Under the pieces are notes generated by a model that did not search any database, was not told the origin of the DNA, and saw nothing but the letters and a program-made list of their open reading frames with translations. Positions 33,947 to 42,528 of a DNA stretch of 64,000 nt are shown piece after piece. Both the position numbers and the translations under genes were made by a program. The stretch comes from a bacterium. GTDB taxonomy: Bacteria > Bacteroidota > Bacteroidia > Chitinophagales > Saprospiraceae. Within the stretch, counting starts at the first letter, position 1. Every line of letters begins with the position of its first letter. The stretch is taken from positions 1 to 64,000 of the forward strand of contig JANSXW010000006.1 of assembly GCA_024742755.1 (NCBI GenBank), given 5' to 3'.

Positions 33947-33954
33947 TACCTTTG
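33947..33954 (+). promoter_or_regulatory. Putative promoter of the cysteine synthase-like gene (TACCTTTG)
   Basis: The exact -7 consensus is present, with TTTC at 33925-33928 as a one-mismatch -33 element 18 bases earlier. Predicted start is near 33961, leaving a leader of about 120 bases before 34082. Confidence 0.55.
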
Positions 33955-34081
33955 TTCTTACAATCGTATCGGGACTGCAAATCTGTAATTGGTTTTGGGC
34001 GTTCCGCCTGAATTCCGAGCCTATAAAATCAAACAAGCTGTGCACAACGTACAGCCTATCGTGAGCAAAAAGCAAGCTTAT

Positions 34082-35197
34082 ATGCGATACGAGAACGTAC
34101 TGGCAACTATCGGCAATACGCCGCTTATTCAACTCAGCCGGATCGCTAAAGGTATTCCGGCCACCGTCTACGGAAAAGTCGAAGCCTACAACCCGGGGCA
34201 ATCCGCAAAAGACCGCACCGCTTTATTCATGGTCGAGCAGGCAGAACGCGAAGGGCTCATCAAGCCCGGCGACACCATCGTGGAGGCGACCTCCGGCAAT
34301 ACCGGCTATAGTCTGGCGATGATCTGCAGCCTTAAGGGCTACCGTTGTGTACTCACGGTTTCCAGCAAAGCCTCTCAGGAGAAGCTGTCCCTGCTGAAAG
34401 CTATGGGCGCCGAAGTGGTGGTCTGTCCCGCAGATGCCGCCCCCGAAGATCCCCGCTCCTACTACTCCCGTGCCAGGCAGCTGTCCGAGGACATTCCCGG
34501 CGCCTACTACCTGGCTCAAAACTTCAACCTCAACAACTCTAAGGCCCACTACAGCTCAACCGGCCCGGAAATCTGGGAGCAGACCGAGGGCAAAATCACG
34601 CACTACGTCTGTTGTGCAGGCACCGGTGGCACCCTATCCGGCACCGCCCGCTACCTCAAGGAGAAAAATCCGGACATCAAAATCATCGCGGTAGATGCTT
34701 ACGGATCCGTCCTCAAGAAGTATTGGGAAACCGGTGAGTTTGACCAGAGCGAAATCTACCCCTACAAGGTGGAAGGCCTCGGCAAGACCATCATCCCCGG
34801 CAACGTCGCTTTTGACCTGATCGACGACTTTATCAAGGTGACCGACCGCAGCAGCGCCCATCGTGCCCGACAGTTGGCGCGGCAGGAAGGGCTGCTCGTT
34901 GGCTACTCCAGTGGATCAGCCATGCAAGCGGTATTCCGCCTCAAGGAGCAGCTCAAGCCAACGGATGTAGTCGTCGCACTCTTCCCAGACCACGGCACCC
35001 GCTACCTCGGCAAGATTTACAACGACGAGTGGATGAAACAGCAGGGCTTTATGCAGCAACCAACCCCTGTCAATGGCGAGCACCCCCACCCCATCATGCA
35101 CCACGAAGACTCCTACACCCGCTACCGCAAAATCTACCGGGCGTACCGCATCAAGTATAAGCGCTACCTCCGGCAGACCCTCAAAGCAATGAGCTAA
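34082..35197 (+). CDS. PLP-dependent cysteine synthase/cystathionine beta-synthase family enzyme
   Basis: This is a 371-residue fold-type II PLP enzyme. The PLP lysine is K43 in NPGQSAKDR; the asparagine loop ATSGNTGYSLAM (near 67) and the glycine-rich phosphate loop CAGTGGTLSGTARYL (near 180) follow. GYSSGSAMQA (near 278) contains the serine that contacts the cofactor nitrogen. The longest frame begins at 33989, but the family alignment starts at MRYENVLATIGNTPL (34082). No CBS regulatory domain follows; instead there is a basic 50-residue tail (HEDSYTRYRKIYRAYRIKYK). It makes cysteine from O-acetylserine and sulfide, or cystathionine; sequence alone does not decide. Confidence 0.9.
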   Translation: MRYENVLATIGNTPLIQLSRIAKGIPATVYGKVEAYNPGQSAKDRTALFMVEQAEREGLIKPGDTIVEATSGNTGYSLAMICSLKGYRCVLTVSSKASQEKLSLLKAMGAEVVVCPADAAPEDPRSYYSRARQLSEDIPGAYYLAQNFNLNNSKAHYSSTGPEIWEQTEGKITHYVCCAGTGGTLSGTARYLKEKNPDIKIIAVDAYGSVLKKYWETGEFDQSEIYPYKVEGLGKTIIPGNVAFDLIDDFIKVTDRSSAHRARQLARQEGLLVGYSSGSAMQAVFRLKEQLKPTDVVVALFPDHGTRYLGKIYNDEWMKQQGFMQQPTPVNGEHPHPIMHHEDSYTRYRKIYRAYRIKYKRYLRQTLKAMS

Positions 35198-35278
35198 AAC
35201 AATATTAGGCAAGCGAAGGCAGCCTGTTGATGGAAAACCGGCACCCACACCACACCACATCAGGCCACCTTCGCCCCC

Positions 35279-35368
35279 AAACTGCCCACTGCCAAACTGC
35301 CCACTGCCAAACTGCCCACTGCCAAACTGCCCACTGCCAGACTGCCCACTGCCAGACTGCCCACTGCC
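35279..35368. repeat. Six tandem copies of a 15-base unit (AAACTGCCCACTGCC)
   Basis: Six contiguous units are present; units 5 and 6 carry one A-to-G change, and a decayed seventh follows. They fill the 243-base gap between the cysteine synthase-like and AAA+ genes. Because 15 is a multiple of three, frames stay open on both strands, but no gene is supported. Confidence 0.95.
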
Positions 35369-35440
35369 AAACTACCCCCCCCACTCCCAACTCTCCCCCA
35401 AATTCCGTACCTTGCCCTTCCCAAAAGAAGAAAGGACCAC

Positions 35441-36778
35441 ATGGACGAAATACAACAACTACGCGAAGCCCTCAAAAGCGCTCCTGACAACCTCCCACTG
35501 CGGAAACTCCTTGCCAATGCGCTGATGAAGCAGGACCGGCACGAAGAAGCGGAAGCCGAATACAAAGCCGCCCTTCGCCTCAATGCAGCCGACACCGACC
35601 TCAAAATAGGCCTCGCCGATGCCTTCCGCGCCCAACAAAAAACCGGCTCCGGGCTGGTCCTCATCGAGGAAATGGTGGAAGCCCCTGCCCCACCGGCTAA
35701 AGCATGGCTCGTGTACGCCAAACTACTGCTGCAAAGCCAGCAAGCCGAAGCCGCCAAGGAAGCCTACGAAAACGCCATCGCCATCAACGACAAGCTCCGC
35801 GATGCCTACCTGGAGTCAGAAATCAACCTGCAAATCAAAGACCAACCGGAACCTGAAAAAATCAAGCTCAAAACCGGAGGGGACGAAGCAGAAGACCAGG
35901 ACAAAAGCATAGACATCGAGCGGCCGGATACCACCTTTGAAGATGTGGGTGGAATGGAACAGGTCAAGGAGGAAGTCCGCATGAAAATCCTCCATCCACT
36001 GAAACACCCGGAAATCTACCAGGCCTATGGGAAGAAAATTGGTGGTGGTATTTTGCTGTACGGTCCCCCGGGTTGCGGCAAGACCCACCTTGCAAGAGCC
36101 ACTGCCGGAGAAGTAGGCTCCAATTTCCTGGCCGTTGGCATCAGTGATATCCTGGACATGTACATCGGGCAGAGCGAGCGCAACCTGCACGCTATTTTCG
36201 AGAAAGCCCGCAGCCTGAAGCCCTGCGTCCTGTTCTTTGACGAAGTGGACGCCCTGGGGGCCAGCCGGTCTGATATGCGCCATAGTGCCGGACGGAATGT
36301 CATCAATCAGTTTCTGGCCGAACTGGACGGTGTAGAGTATAATAACGAAGGTGTCCTGGTACTCGCCGCAACCAATGCCCCATGGCACCTCGACTCCGCC
36401 TTTCGCCGCCCGGGGCGTTTTGATCGCATCATTTTCGTCCCCCCACCTGATGCCGCCGCCCGCGAAGCCATACTGAAGCTCAAGCTCAAAGGCAAACCCG
36501 TCAGTGAGCTGAACTACAGCAAACTGGTCAAAAAGACCGGCGACTTTTCCGGGGCCGATCTGGAAGCCATCATCGACCGCGCCATAGAAGGCAAACTGGA
36601 AGAAGCCATCCGAAAAGGTATTCCTGAGCCCCTGCAGACCCAAGACCTGGAACAGGCCATCAAAAAGCACCGGGCCACCACTAAGGAATGGTTCAGCACT
36701 GCTAAGAACTACGCCCTCTTTGCCAATGAGGCGGGTATCTATGACGAAATCCTTGACTACCTCAAGATTAAAAAATGA
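35441..36778 (+). CDS. TPR-AAA+ ATPase (CDC48/spastin-like)
   Basis: This 445-residue cytoplasmic protein has N-terminal TPR-like helices (about 1-130), a charged linker (132-160) and one AAA+ module. Walker A GPPGCGKT is at 208-215, Walker B LFFDEVD at 264-270, sensor 1 LAATNAPWHLD near 305 and arginine finger RRPGRFDR near 317. A pore-loop-like DMYIGQSERN near 240 and the conserved FEDVGGMEQVKEEV start (167) place it in the classic CDC48/katanin-like clade, so it probably remodels or unfolds proteins. The C-terminal helical subdomain follows. Its stop overlaps the start of the next TPR gene by four bases (ATGA), so they are translationally coupled. Confidence 0.93.
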   Translation: MDEIQQLREALKSAPDNLPLRKLLANALMKQDRHEEAEAEYKAALRLNAADTDLKIGLADAFRAQQKTGSGLVLIEEMVEAPAPPAKAWLVYAKLLLQSQQAEAAKEAYENAIAINDKLRDAYLESEINLQIKDQPEPEKIKLKTGGDEAEDQDKSIDIERPDTTFEDVGGMEQVKEEVRMKILHPLKHPEIYQAYGKKIGGGILLYGPPGCGKTHLARATAGEVGSNFLAVGISDILDMYIGQSERNLHAIFEKARSLKPCVLFFDEVDALGASRSDMRHSAGRNVINQFLAELDGVEYNNEGVLVLAATNAPWHLDSAFRRPGRFDRIIFVPPPDAAAREAILKLKLKGKPVSELNYSKLVKKTGDFSGADLEAIIDRAIEGKLEEAIRKGIPEPLQTQDLEQAIKKHRATTKEWFSTAKNYALFANEAGIYDEILDYLKIKK

Positions 36779-38028
36779 TCAACATACACCTGGAACGGGG
36801 CAAACTGCTCCTGGCTCAAAAGCGGCTGGCTGATGCCGAAAAGGAATTTAAGCAGGCCCTCAGCCATGCACCCAATGACGCCTATGCCATGGCCTGGCTG
36901 GCAGAATGCTACCTCAGTGGCAAGCGCTACGCTGAAGCGCTGGAACTTGGCGAACGCGCCATGGGGCAAGCTCCCAACGACCCGTTCCTGCTTTACACCA
37001 TGGCAAGGGCGTACTTCTACAATCAAAATACCAGGCAGGCGCGCGAAATGATCCGGCAGGGGCTACAGCTCAACCCGGCGGACTCAGACTTTTTCCTGTT
37101 GCTTGCTCATGTCGCCTTCTACGAGGAAAAATGGCAGGAAGCCCTCGATGCTGCCGAACAGGGACTGGAACAGGATGCCGAAAATGTCAACCTGGTCAAC
37201 ATCCGGGCACAAGCCCTGGTGAAGCTCAACCGTAAAGCCGAGGCCGCTCAGACGATCGACTACGCCCTGCACAAAGCCCCCGAGGACAGTTACTCCCACG
37301 CCAACCGGGGCTGGGTGGCTATTGAGCAAAGCCGCTTCAAGGAAGCTCAGCAAAACTTCCGGGAAGCGCTCCGACTGAACCCCAACAACGAATATGCCCG
37401 GTCTGGCCTCAAGGAAGCCATCAAAGGCGAGAATCTCATCTACCGCGGCATCCTCAAGTACTTCCTTTGGATGGCGAAAATGAATGAGCAAAACCGCTGG
37501 GCAGTCATAATCGGAGCTTACATCATCTACCGGGTGGTGCTGGGTATTGCCCGGAACAACCCGGCTCTGGCGCCCCTTACCTATCCTATTATCGCCCTGT
37601 ACGTATTGTTTGCGCTCTCTTCCTGGATTGCAGTGCCGGTGGCCAACCTCTTCCTGCGCCTCCACCCTATTGGCAAGCATGCCCTGACAGAGGATGAAAA
37701 AATGGGCTCCAATATCGCCGGTGGACTCGTCGGCCTATCCATCCTATCCCTGGCAGGCTACCTCATCAGTGGTGCCGGGCAACTGCTTTTCCTGGGCATC
37801 GTTTTTGGATTGCTTTTGGTTCCTGCCGGTGGCACTTTCTCCGTCAGCGAAGGCACCAAAGCCCGGCGTTCCCTGACCATTTACAGCCTGGTACTGGCAG
37901 GTGCGGGCATCACCGGAGCGCTCATCCCCTCCCTCGGCAGTTGGCTGATCATTGTGTTCGCACTGGGCATATTCGCTTATGGCTGGGTGGCGAACTATCT
38001 GATTGGTCAGGATGCGAAAGCTTTTTAG
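36775..38028 (+). CDS. TPR membrane protein paired with the AAA+ ATPase (417 aa)
   Basis: Residues 1-220 are five to six TPR motifs (AEKEFKQALSHAPNDAYAMAWLAECYL, RYAEALELGERAMGQAPNDPFLLYTMARAYF and similar). Residues about 235-410 hold five to six membrane helices with short loops. The topology puts the TPR array in the cytoplasm, where it could recruit the AAA+ ATPase encoded just upstream. No enzyme motif is seen. The four-base ATGA overlap and shared TPR modules suggest the pair works as one membrane-linked remodelling unit. Confidence 0.88.
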   Translation: MINIHLERGKLLLAQKRLADAEKEFKQALSHAPNDAYAMAWLAECYLSGKRYAEALELGERAMGQAPNDPFLLYTMARAYFYNQNTRQAREMIRQGLQLNPADSDFFLLLAHVAFYEEKWQEALDAAEQGLEQDAENVNLVNIRAQALVKLNRKAEAAQTIDYALHKAPEDSYSHANRGWVAIEQSRFKEAQQNFREALRLNPNNEYARSGLKEAIKGENLIYRGILKYFLWMAKMNEQNRWAVIIGAYIIYRVVLGIARNNPALAPLTYPIIALYVLFALSSWIAVPVANLFLRLHPIGKHALTEDEKMGSNIAGGLVGLSILSLAGYLISGAGQLLFLGIVFGLLLVPAGGTFSVSEGTKARRSLTIYSLVLAGAGITGALIPSLGSWLIIVFALGIFAYGWVANYLIGQDAKAF

Positions 38029-38097
38029 TTGAATTGCATTGGTGATATTGCGGTAAAGCTTAAAACGCCGCATATTTATGCAAAAGCCCGATGTAAG

Positions 38098-38334
38098 ATG
38101 AAGCCTATCACACTATCCATCTCTGATGAGCTGCTGGAGAAAAGTATCGCCTACGCAAAACTGAATGGCACAAACCTCAATGACCTTATAAGAGAACTGC
38201 TAATACGTCATGTAGACACAAGCTCCATGAGCCCGGCAGAAAAATTACTTAAAAGAAGTAACCAAATTACCATCTCAACAAAAGACCGGAAATGGAACAG
38301 AGATGAATTCTACCACCGGAAACTTTTTTCCTGA
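38098..38334 (+). CDS. VapB-like ribbon-helix-helix antitoxin, orphan
   Basis: This 78-residue protein starts at ATG 38098. The first half has the ribbon-helix-helix pattern (MKPITLSISDELLEKSIAYAK, then a turn at NLNDLIRELL). The C-terminal tail (RKWNRDEFYHRKLFS) is the aromatic-basic extension by which VapB-type antitoxins usually clamp a PIN toxin. No toxin gene follows. An ATG in another frame at 38303, overlapping this gene as toxins do, gives only 16 residues before a stop. It lies between the TPR gene and a convergent regulator gene. Confidence 0.75.
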   Translation: MKPITLSISDELLEKSIAYAKLNGTNLNDLIRELLIRHVDTSSMSPAEKLLKRSNQITISTKDRKWNRDEFYHRKLFS

Positions 38335-38367
38335 TTCTAAATGCAAAAGCTAAGATAGCCGATCCCA

Positions 38368-39066
38368 TTACCCTTTCAACCTACCCATCACACCCTTCCG
38401 GTACCCTTCACTAATCGGCAGGCGCTCCTTTTCGATCACCACCCGGTTGCGCTCTATGTAGTCAATTTTGGGAATGGACACGATATAGGACCGATGGGTG
38501 CGCACGAATAAAGCTGTCGGCAGCACCTCTTCAAAATGCTTCATGTTTTCCAATGTCATAATGCGGCCGGCCGACGTGTGGATGGCTACATAATCGCCCT
38601 GCCCTTCCAGATAGGCAATATCGGCATAGTCGACACGCTGCAGGCGGTATTCCGTTTTCACAAATAAGTAGGAGGCGTTCACTTCTGCCTCCTGAGCTGC
38701 TGGGGCGGGGCTCCTTTCACTGGTTTCGACTTTCTGTACGGCCTGATAGAAACGGTCGTAGGAGATTGGTTTCATCAGGTAATCCACTACGTTGTGTTCG
38801 TACCCCTGGAGCGCATATTGCTCGTATGCGGTGGTGAGGATGACCGGCAGGCGCTGATTCAGGATTTTCATCACCTGAATGCCGGTGAGCTCGGGCATTT
38901 GCACATCCAGAAAAAGCAGCAAATCCGTCTGCCCCTGCAGGTACTGCAAAGCCTCTATGGGATTGGAAAAAGCCTCCGCCAATTCCAAATCCGGTGTTTT
39001 CCGGACATAGTCGGACAACAACTGTATGGCCAGGGGCTCATCATCCACAATTACACATCGGAGCAT
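38368..39066 (-). CDS. LytTR family response regulator
   Basis: This protein has 232 residues when started at MLRCVIVDDE (39066). The receiver domain (1-120) has the acidic pocket D8-D9, the phospho-acceptor D54 in LFLDVQMPELTG, the conserved T near 80 and K near 100 (MKPIS). A C-terminal LytTR DNA-binding domain (about 135-230) contains YLEGQGDYVAIHT and FVRTHRSYIVSIPKID. Its start overlaps the 3' end of the partner sensor kinase gene by 16 bases. The target genes cannot be seen. Confidence 0.95.
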   Translation of the reverse strand: MLRCVIVDDEPLAIQLLSDYVRKTPDLELAEAFSNPIEALQYLQGQTDLLLFLDVQMPELTGIQVMKILNQRLPVILTTAYEQYALQGYEHNVVDYLMKPISYDRFYQAVQKVETSERSPAPAAQEAEVNASYLFVKTEYRLQRVDYADIAYLEGQGDYVAIHTSAGRIMTLENMKHFEEVLPTALFVRTHRSYIVSIPKIDYIERNRVVIEKERLPISEGYRKGVMGRLKG

Positions 39067-40094
39067 AGGGCAATGGGAATTTTTAAGGTGACTTCGAATT
39101 GATTTTGGGTTGCTTCGACCGTCCACTCATGCTGATCTTCATAAATCAAAGATAAGCGTTTGCGGATATTAGCCAGACCGATGCCCCCCACCTGATCTTT
39201 TTGTTGAACCCGCAGAGCATTTTGGGTGTGAAAGACCAAAGCCTCCGCCCTTCGTTCCAACCGGATGACCACCGGGTGCTCCGGATTCCGCAGCTCACCG
39301 TGCTTAAAGGCATTTTCCACAAAGGGGATGAGCGCAAATGGTGGAATAGACAGCCCATCCAGCTTATCAGGCATTTCCAGGTGCAGCTGCACTTCATACC
39401 CGTACCGCAGGCGCTGCAGGCTGATGAAGTCCTCAATGTACCTGACTTCCCGCTCCAAAGGCACCTGCTCGGCATTCTCATACAAAGCGTACCGGAGCAG
39501 CCCCGTCAGCTTTTCCATGGCTACCAGTGCTTTGTCTGACTTTTGGTAGACCAGGGTATAGACATTATTCAGGGTATTGAAGAGAAAGTGGGGATTGATC
39601 TGCGACCTTAGAAAAGCCAGCTCCGTCTTCTGGTTGTGAATCAGCAACTCCTGGCTTTGCCGCTCCCGGAAGCGGGAATACTGCGAAAAGTAAAACACAA
39701 TACCTACGGCCGAAAATGGGATGGCGTAGTACAAATTGTCCAGCAGGTAAGTGCCCGTGCTCATCTGATCGTAGTAATTGTCGAAGCCAAACCAGCGCAG
39801 GTACAGCACTTCTTCGATCAAAAAACGGATAGCAGCGGCAAATGGATAGACCGCGAAGAGTAACACACCCAGCAGCAGGTTAGGCTTGCCCTTAAGCCAG
39901 AAAAGGACCGAATAACAGCCGAAGGCATACAGAATATCCACCAACAGGGAGGACAAGGACAGCAGGATGCTCTTTTGGTTGGTCCAGTTATCCACAAAGC
40001 TTTGAATCCCATGATCCGCAATATCCCTGAGCTCCACGTACACCAGAAAAAAGGCTACACTCCAGATTAGCAACACCCCATACTTCGGCTTCAT
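39051..40094 (-). CDS. LytS/YehU-type membrane sensor histidine kinase
   Basis: This 347-residue kinase has four membrane helices in residues 5-135. The His_kinase motif QINPHFLFNTLNN carries the phosphorylated H169, and a degenerate HATPase domain follows, with PFVENAFKHGE (N box, near 258) and GGIGLANIRKRL (near 308). No periplasmic sensor domain of size is present, so the signal is probably sensed within the membrane. It lies immediately upstream of, and overlaps, its LytTR regulator. Confidence 0.95.
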   Translation of the reverse strand: MKPKYGVLLIWSVAFFLVYVELRDIADHGIQSFVDNWTNQKSILLSLSSLLVDILYAFGCYSVLFWLKGKPNLLLGVLLFAVYPFAAAIRFLIEEVLYLRWFGFDNYYDQMSTGTYLLDNLYYAIPFSAVGIVFYFSQYSRFRERQSQELLIHNQKTELAFLRSQINPHFLFNTLNNVYTLVYQKSDKALVAMEKLTGLLRYALYENAEQVPLEREVRYIEDFISLQRLRYGYEVQLHLEMPDKLDGLSIPPFALIPFVENAFKHGELRNPEHPVVIRLERRAEALVFHTQNALRVQQKDQVGGIGLANIRKRLSLIYEDQHEWTVEATQNQFEVTLKIPIALCSDV

Positions 40095-40139
40095 CTTGGA
40101 TTCATTTTACGGTAAAACTAAGCAATTCACGGGCAGTCT

Positions 40140-40163
40140 CCCCCGAAGGATAGGCTATCGGGG
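40140..40163. repeat. Imperfect palindrome related to the tRNA-remnant palindrome
   Basis: CCCCCGA and TATCGGGG flank AGGATAGGC; the inner GATAGGCTATC is itself a palindrome. It lies in the 229-base gap between the divergent kinase and DUF5694 genes, which holds no other recognisable feature. Confidence 0.45.
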
Positions 40164-40323
40164 AAGTTCTATCGGTGAATGGGCCGGATTGCCCGGCAAA
40201 CGCCCTTTGCTCTGAATTTTGGCACTGACCGGGGAAATCCCCCGGGCTACCGATTGCAGTTGGAAGACGTGGATGGGGGCTGCACTTTTGTTGGTATCAA
40301 CCGAAAAAATAAAATCATCACCA

Positions 40324-41211
40324 ATGAAATCCATTATTCCCATTTTCATCGCCTTATGCTTTTTCCAATTGTCCAATGCTCAGGAGATGCCCTATAAGGG
40401 CCCGGACGCGTTCCTCATCGGCGACCGGCAGGTGCCTCAGGTGCTGCTTATGGGCACCTGGCACTTTGCTTATCCTGGTTTGGACGAGCACAAGACTAAG
40501 GAGGAAGACAAGATCAATATTTTCACGCCCAAACGGCAGGAAGAACTGCAAGAGTTGCTGGATTATGTAGCCCAGTTCCAGCCCACCAAGATCATCGTGG
40601 AATCGGGAGCCAATACCGGCTACCTCATGAACCGCTACCGCCACTGGAAAAAAGGCGAAGAAGACCTTTATGCCAATGAACGCGATCAGGTCGGCATACG
40701 CCTGATGGACCAGCTGGGGCTGGACACCCTCTATGGTTGTGATGCCTGGGAGTTGCTGGGCGAGGTTTCGGAAACGCTGGGCGAATCCGAGGCTGATCAA
40801 TACATCCGGAAAGTGGGCGACCACCATTACTTCGGAGGAAAAGATGAATGGATGAAGCGGTACAAGAAATGGTACGCTTACAGTGACAAACAAATGCCGC
40901 ACAACACCCTGCTCGAAAATTTTCTTTACCTCAATCAGGACAAGGTCATCGACCGCTACTTTGGAGCCTACATTTCAGGCGGGCAGTTTGATTCGGAAGC
41001 CTTTGAAGGGCCGGATGCGCTGTCGATGTTCTGGATGAACCGCAACCTGCGCATTTTCCATAAAATCCAGCAACTGGATATTCAGGACAATGACCGGGTG
41101 CTCATCCTCTTTGGGGCCGGGCACGTGAGCATCCTGCGCTGGCTTTACGAGTGCTCCCCCCGCTATGAATTAGTAGAATTTGACAGCCTGAACGACTTTA
41201 CCGTTCGATAA
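40324..41211 (+). CDS. DUF5694 family exported protein
   Basis: This protein has 295 residues from ATG 40324, where a signal peptide begins (MKSIIPIFIALCFFQLSNAQ, cleaved near 20); the in-frame ATG at 40219 would bury it. The mature domain has the features of DUF5694: LLMGTWHFAYPG near residue 41, PTKIIVESG near 84, and LILFGAGHVSILRWL near the C-terminus. The fold is related to the TraB/ChaN/EreA-like group by its GTxHF and GAGHxxxL motifs. No enzyme activity is established. The next gene encodes an EreA/ChaN-like protein 61 bases downstream. Confidence 0.85.
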   Translation: MKSIIPIFIALCFFQLSNAQEMPYKGPDAFLIGDRQVPQVLLMGTWHFAYPGLDEHKTKEEDKINIFTPKRQEELQELLDYVAQFQPTKIIVESGANTGYLMNRYRHWKKGEEDLYANERDQVGIRLMDQLGLDTLYGCDAWELLGEVSETLGESEADQYIRKVGDHHYFGGKDEWMKRYKKWYAYSDKQMPHNTLLENFLYLNQDKVIDRYFGAYISGGQFDSEAFEGPDALSMFWMNRNLRIFHKIQQLDIQDNDRVLILFGAGHVSILRWLYECSPRYELVEFDSLNDFTVR

Positions 41212-41272
41212 ATCACCAGACTGACAACTGCCCGGTGGCCACAACAGCTGCCGGGCACAAACTACTCCAGCT

Positions 41273-42520
41273 ATGAAATACCTGCTATACTTTTTCTTAT
41301 TCATGATTTGGGCCTGTCAGACTCCCAAAACCAGCATCCCAGCCTCTGCATTGCCCGCACTGGACAGTGCCTTTGTCGCATCCCATACGCACTATTTCCA
41401 GCTTACGCCGGACGGTTTTGCCGGTGAAGGGGCCCAAACGCTCGAACGAGCGGTACAAGCTGCCCAAATCCTGGTGCTGGGAGAAACCCACGGCTCCCCT
41501 ACCCTGTCCCGCTTTGTGGAACAACTGGTCCCCATGCTCAGCACAAATGGCTTCCGGCACTTTGCCTGCGAAATTGGGCCGCATTCTGCACAGTACCTTG
41601 AGCAGCTGACCGAAGTGCCCGATAATGTGCCGGCCAACCTCGCCGCATTCTATGAGCAGTACCAGTTTGAAGCTATCGCTGACGTACCGATGCCTTTTTT
41701 CGAACTGCAGGAAGATGCCGCCTTTCTCAAGGCGCTCCGCCGGGAAGGCTTTTCCATTTGGGGGCTGGATCAGGAGTATTTTTCATCAGTATTTTTTCTA
41801 CTTGATTGGCTGCAAAGCCAATTAGAACCGGAGGACGTGCCCACAGCACTCCATCAAGCCGCCGTTGCCACTATCCGGGAGTGGATGATACAGGAAGATC
41901 AGGACGAAGAAGGCTTCCCCGTATTCGGCCGCATTTTGCAAGAGCCAACGGTACAAACCTATTTCAGCGCGCTGGAAGCCCATTCCCCGGAAGCGAAAAC
42001 CTTGCTGCAAGACCTGAAAATCAGCTGGGATATTTACGACCGCTACCGGGGCGGCGCCTCACACGGAGACCGGGTGCAGTACATCAGGGACAATTTTCAA
42101 AAACAGTACGACCGGCTCGGGGCGCCCAAAGTTTTTGTCAAAATCGGCCGGCTGCACGCCAGTAAGGTAGAATCAGGTGGGGAGCTCGACCTGGGGGAAC
42201 TCACCCACACACTTGCCAGCGAAGCGGGCCTGGAAAGCATCAATATCGCGGTATGGAACCGCTACTACCGCGCTGAGGACGGAGCAGTGACCGATTGGCT
42301 CGAAAAGCGCAACCGCTATTATTGCCATAACCTACCCTTAATCCTGCAAGCCCGGAAGGATGCTTTTGCGCTGATTGACCTCCGCCCAATCCGGGAGGCG
42401 GTCGCTCAGGGGCAGATTGCTCCACCTGAATCGGAGCGTCTGCAAGCCCTTTTGGACGGATTCGATTATGAACTCCTGCTGCCGGCTGATTATGCAGGCA
42501 CTCCACTTGTGAAGCCCTGA
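41273..42520 (+). CDS. Erythromycin esterase/ChaN-like lipoprotein
   Basis: This 415-residue protein has a lipoprotein signal MKYLLYFFLFMIWAC (Cys at 15). The GETHG motif at residues 70-74 (LVLGETHGSPTLSRFVEQL) is the signature of the erythromycin esterase/ChaN superfamily; its conserved E and H contribute to the active site in EreA. A second conserved block, FVKIGRLHASKV, lies near 283. The macrolide esterase role is specific to a few members, and a substrate here is unknown; resistance should not be assumed. It ends 8 bases before the convergent alpha/beta hydrolase stop. Confidence 0.82.
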   Translation: MKYLLYFFLFMIWACQTPKTSIPASALPALDSAFVASHTHYFQLTPDGFAGEGAQTLERAVQAAQILVLGETHGSPTLSRFVEQLVPMLSTNGFRHFACEIGPHSAQYLEQLTEVPDNVPANLAAFYEQYQFEAIADVPMPFFELQEDAAFLKALRREGFSIWGLDQEYFSSVFFLLDWLQSQLEPEDVPTALHQAAVATIREWMIQEDQDEEGFPVFGRILQEPTVQTYFSALEAHSPEAKTLLQDLKISWDIYDRYRGGASHGDRVQYIRDNFQKQYDRLGAPKVFVKIGRLHASKVESGGELDLGELTHTLASEAGLESINIAVWNRYYRAEDGAVTDWLEKRNRYYCHNLPLILQARKDAFALIDLRPIREAVAQGQIAPPESERLQALLDGFDYELLLPADYAGTPLVKP

Positions 42521-42528
42521 AAGCCCCC

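Noticed and set aside
35279-35368. CRISPR array
   Set aside because: The units are contiguous 15-base tandem repeats without spacers, and no cas genes are nearby.
35205-35390. Minus-strand frame encoding WQWAV repeats
   Set aside because: It exists only because the 15-base repeat unit is a multiple of three; no start context or conserved domain.
41273-42520. Macrolide resistance gene
   Set aside because: Only the broad GETHG superfamily motif is visible; most members are not antibiotic esterases.
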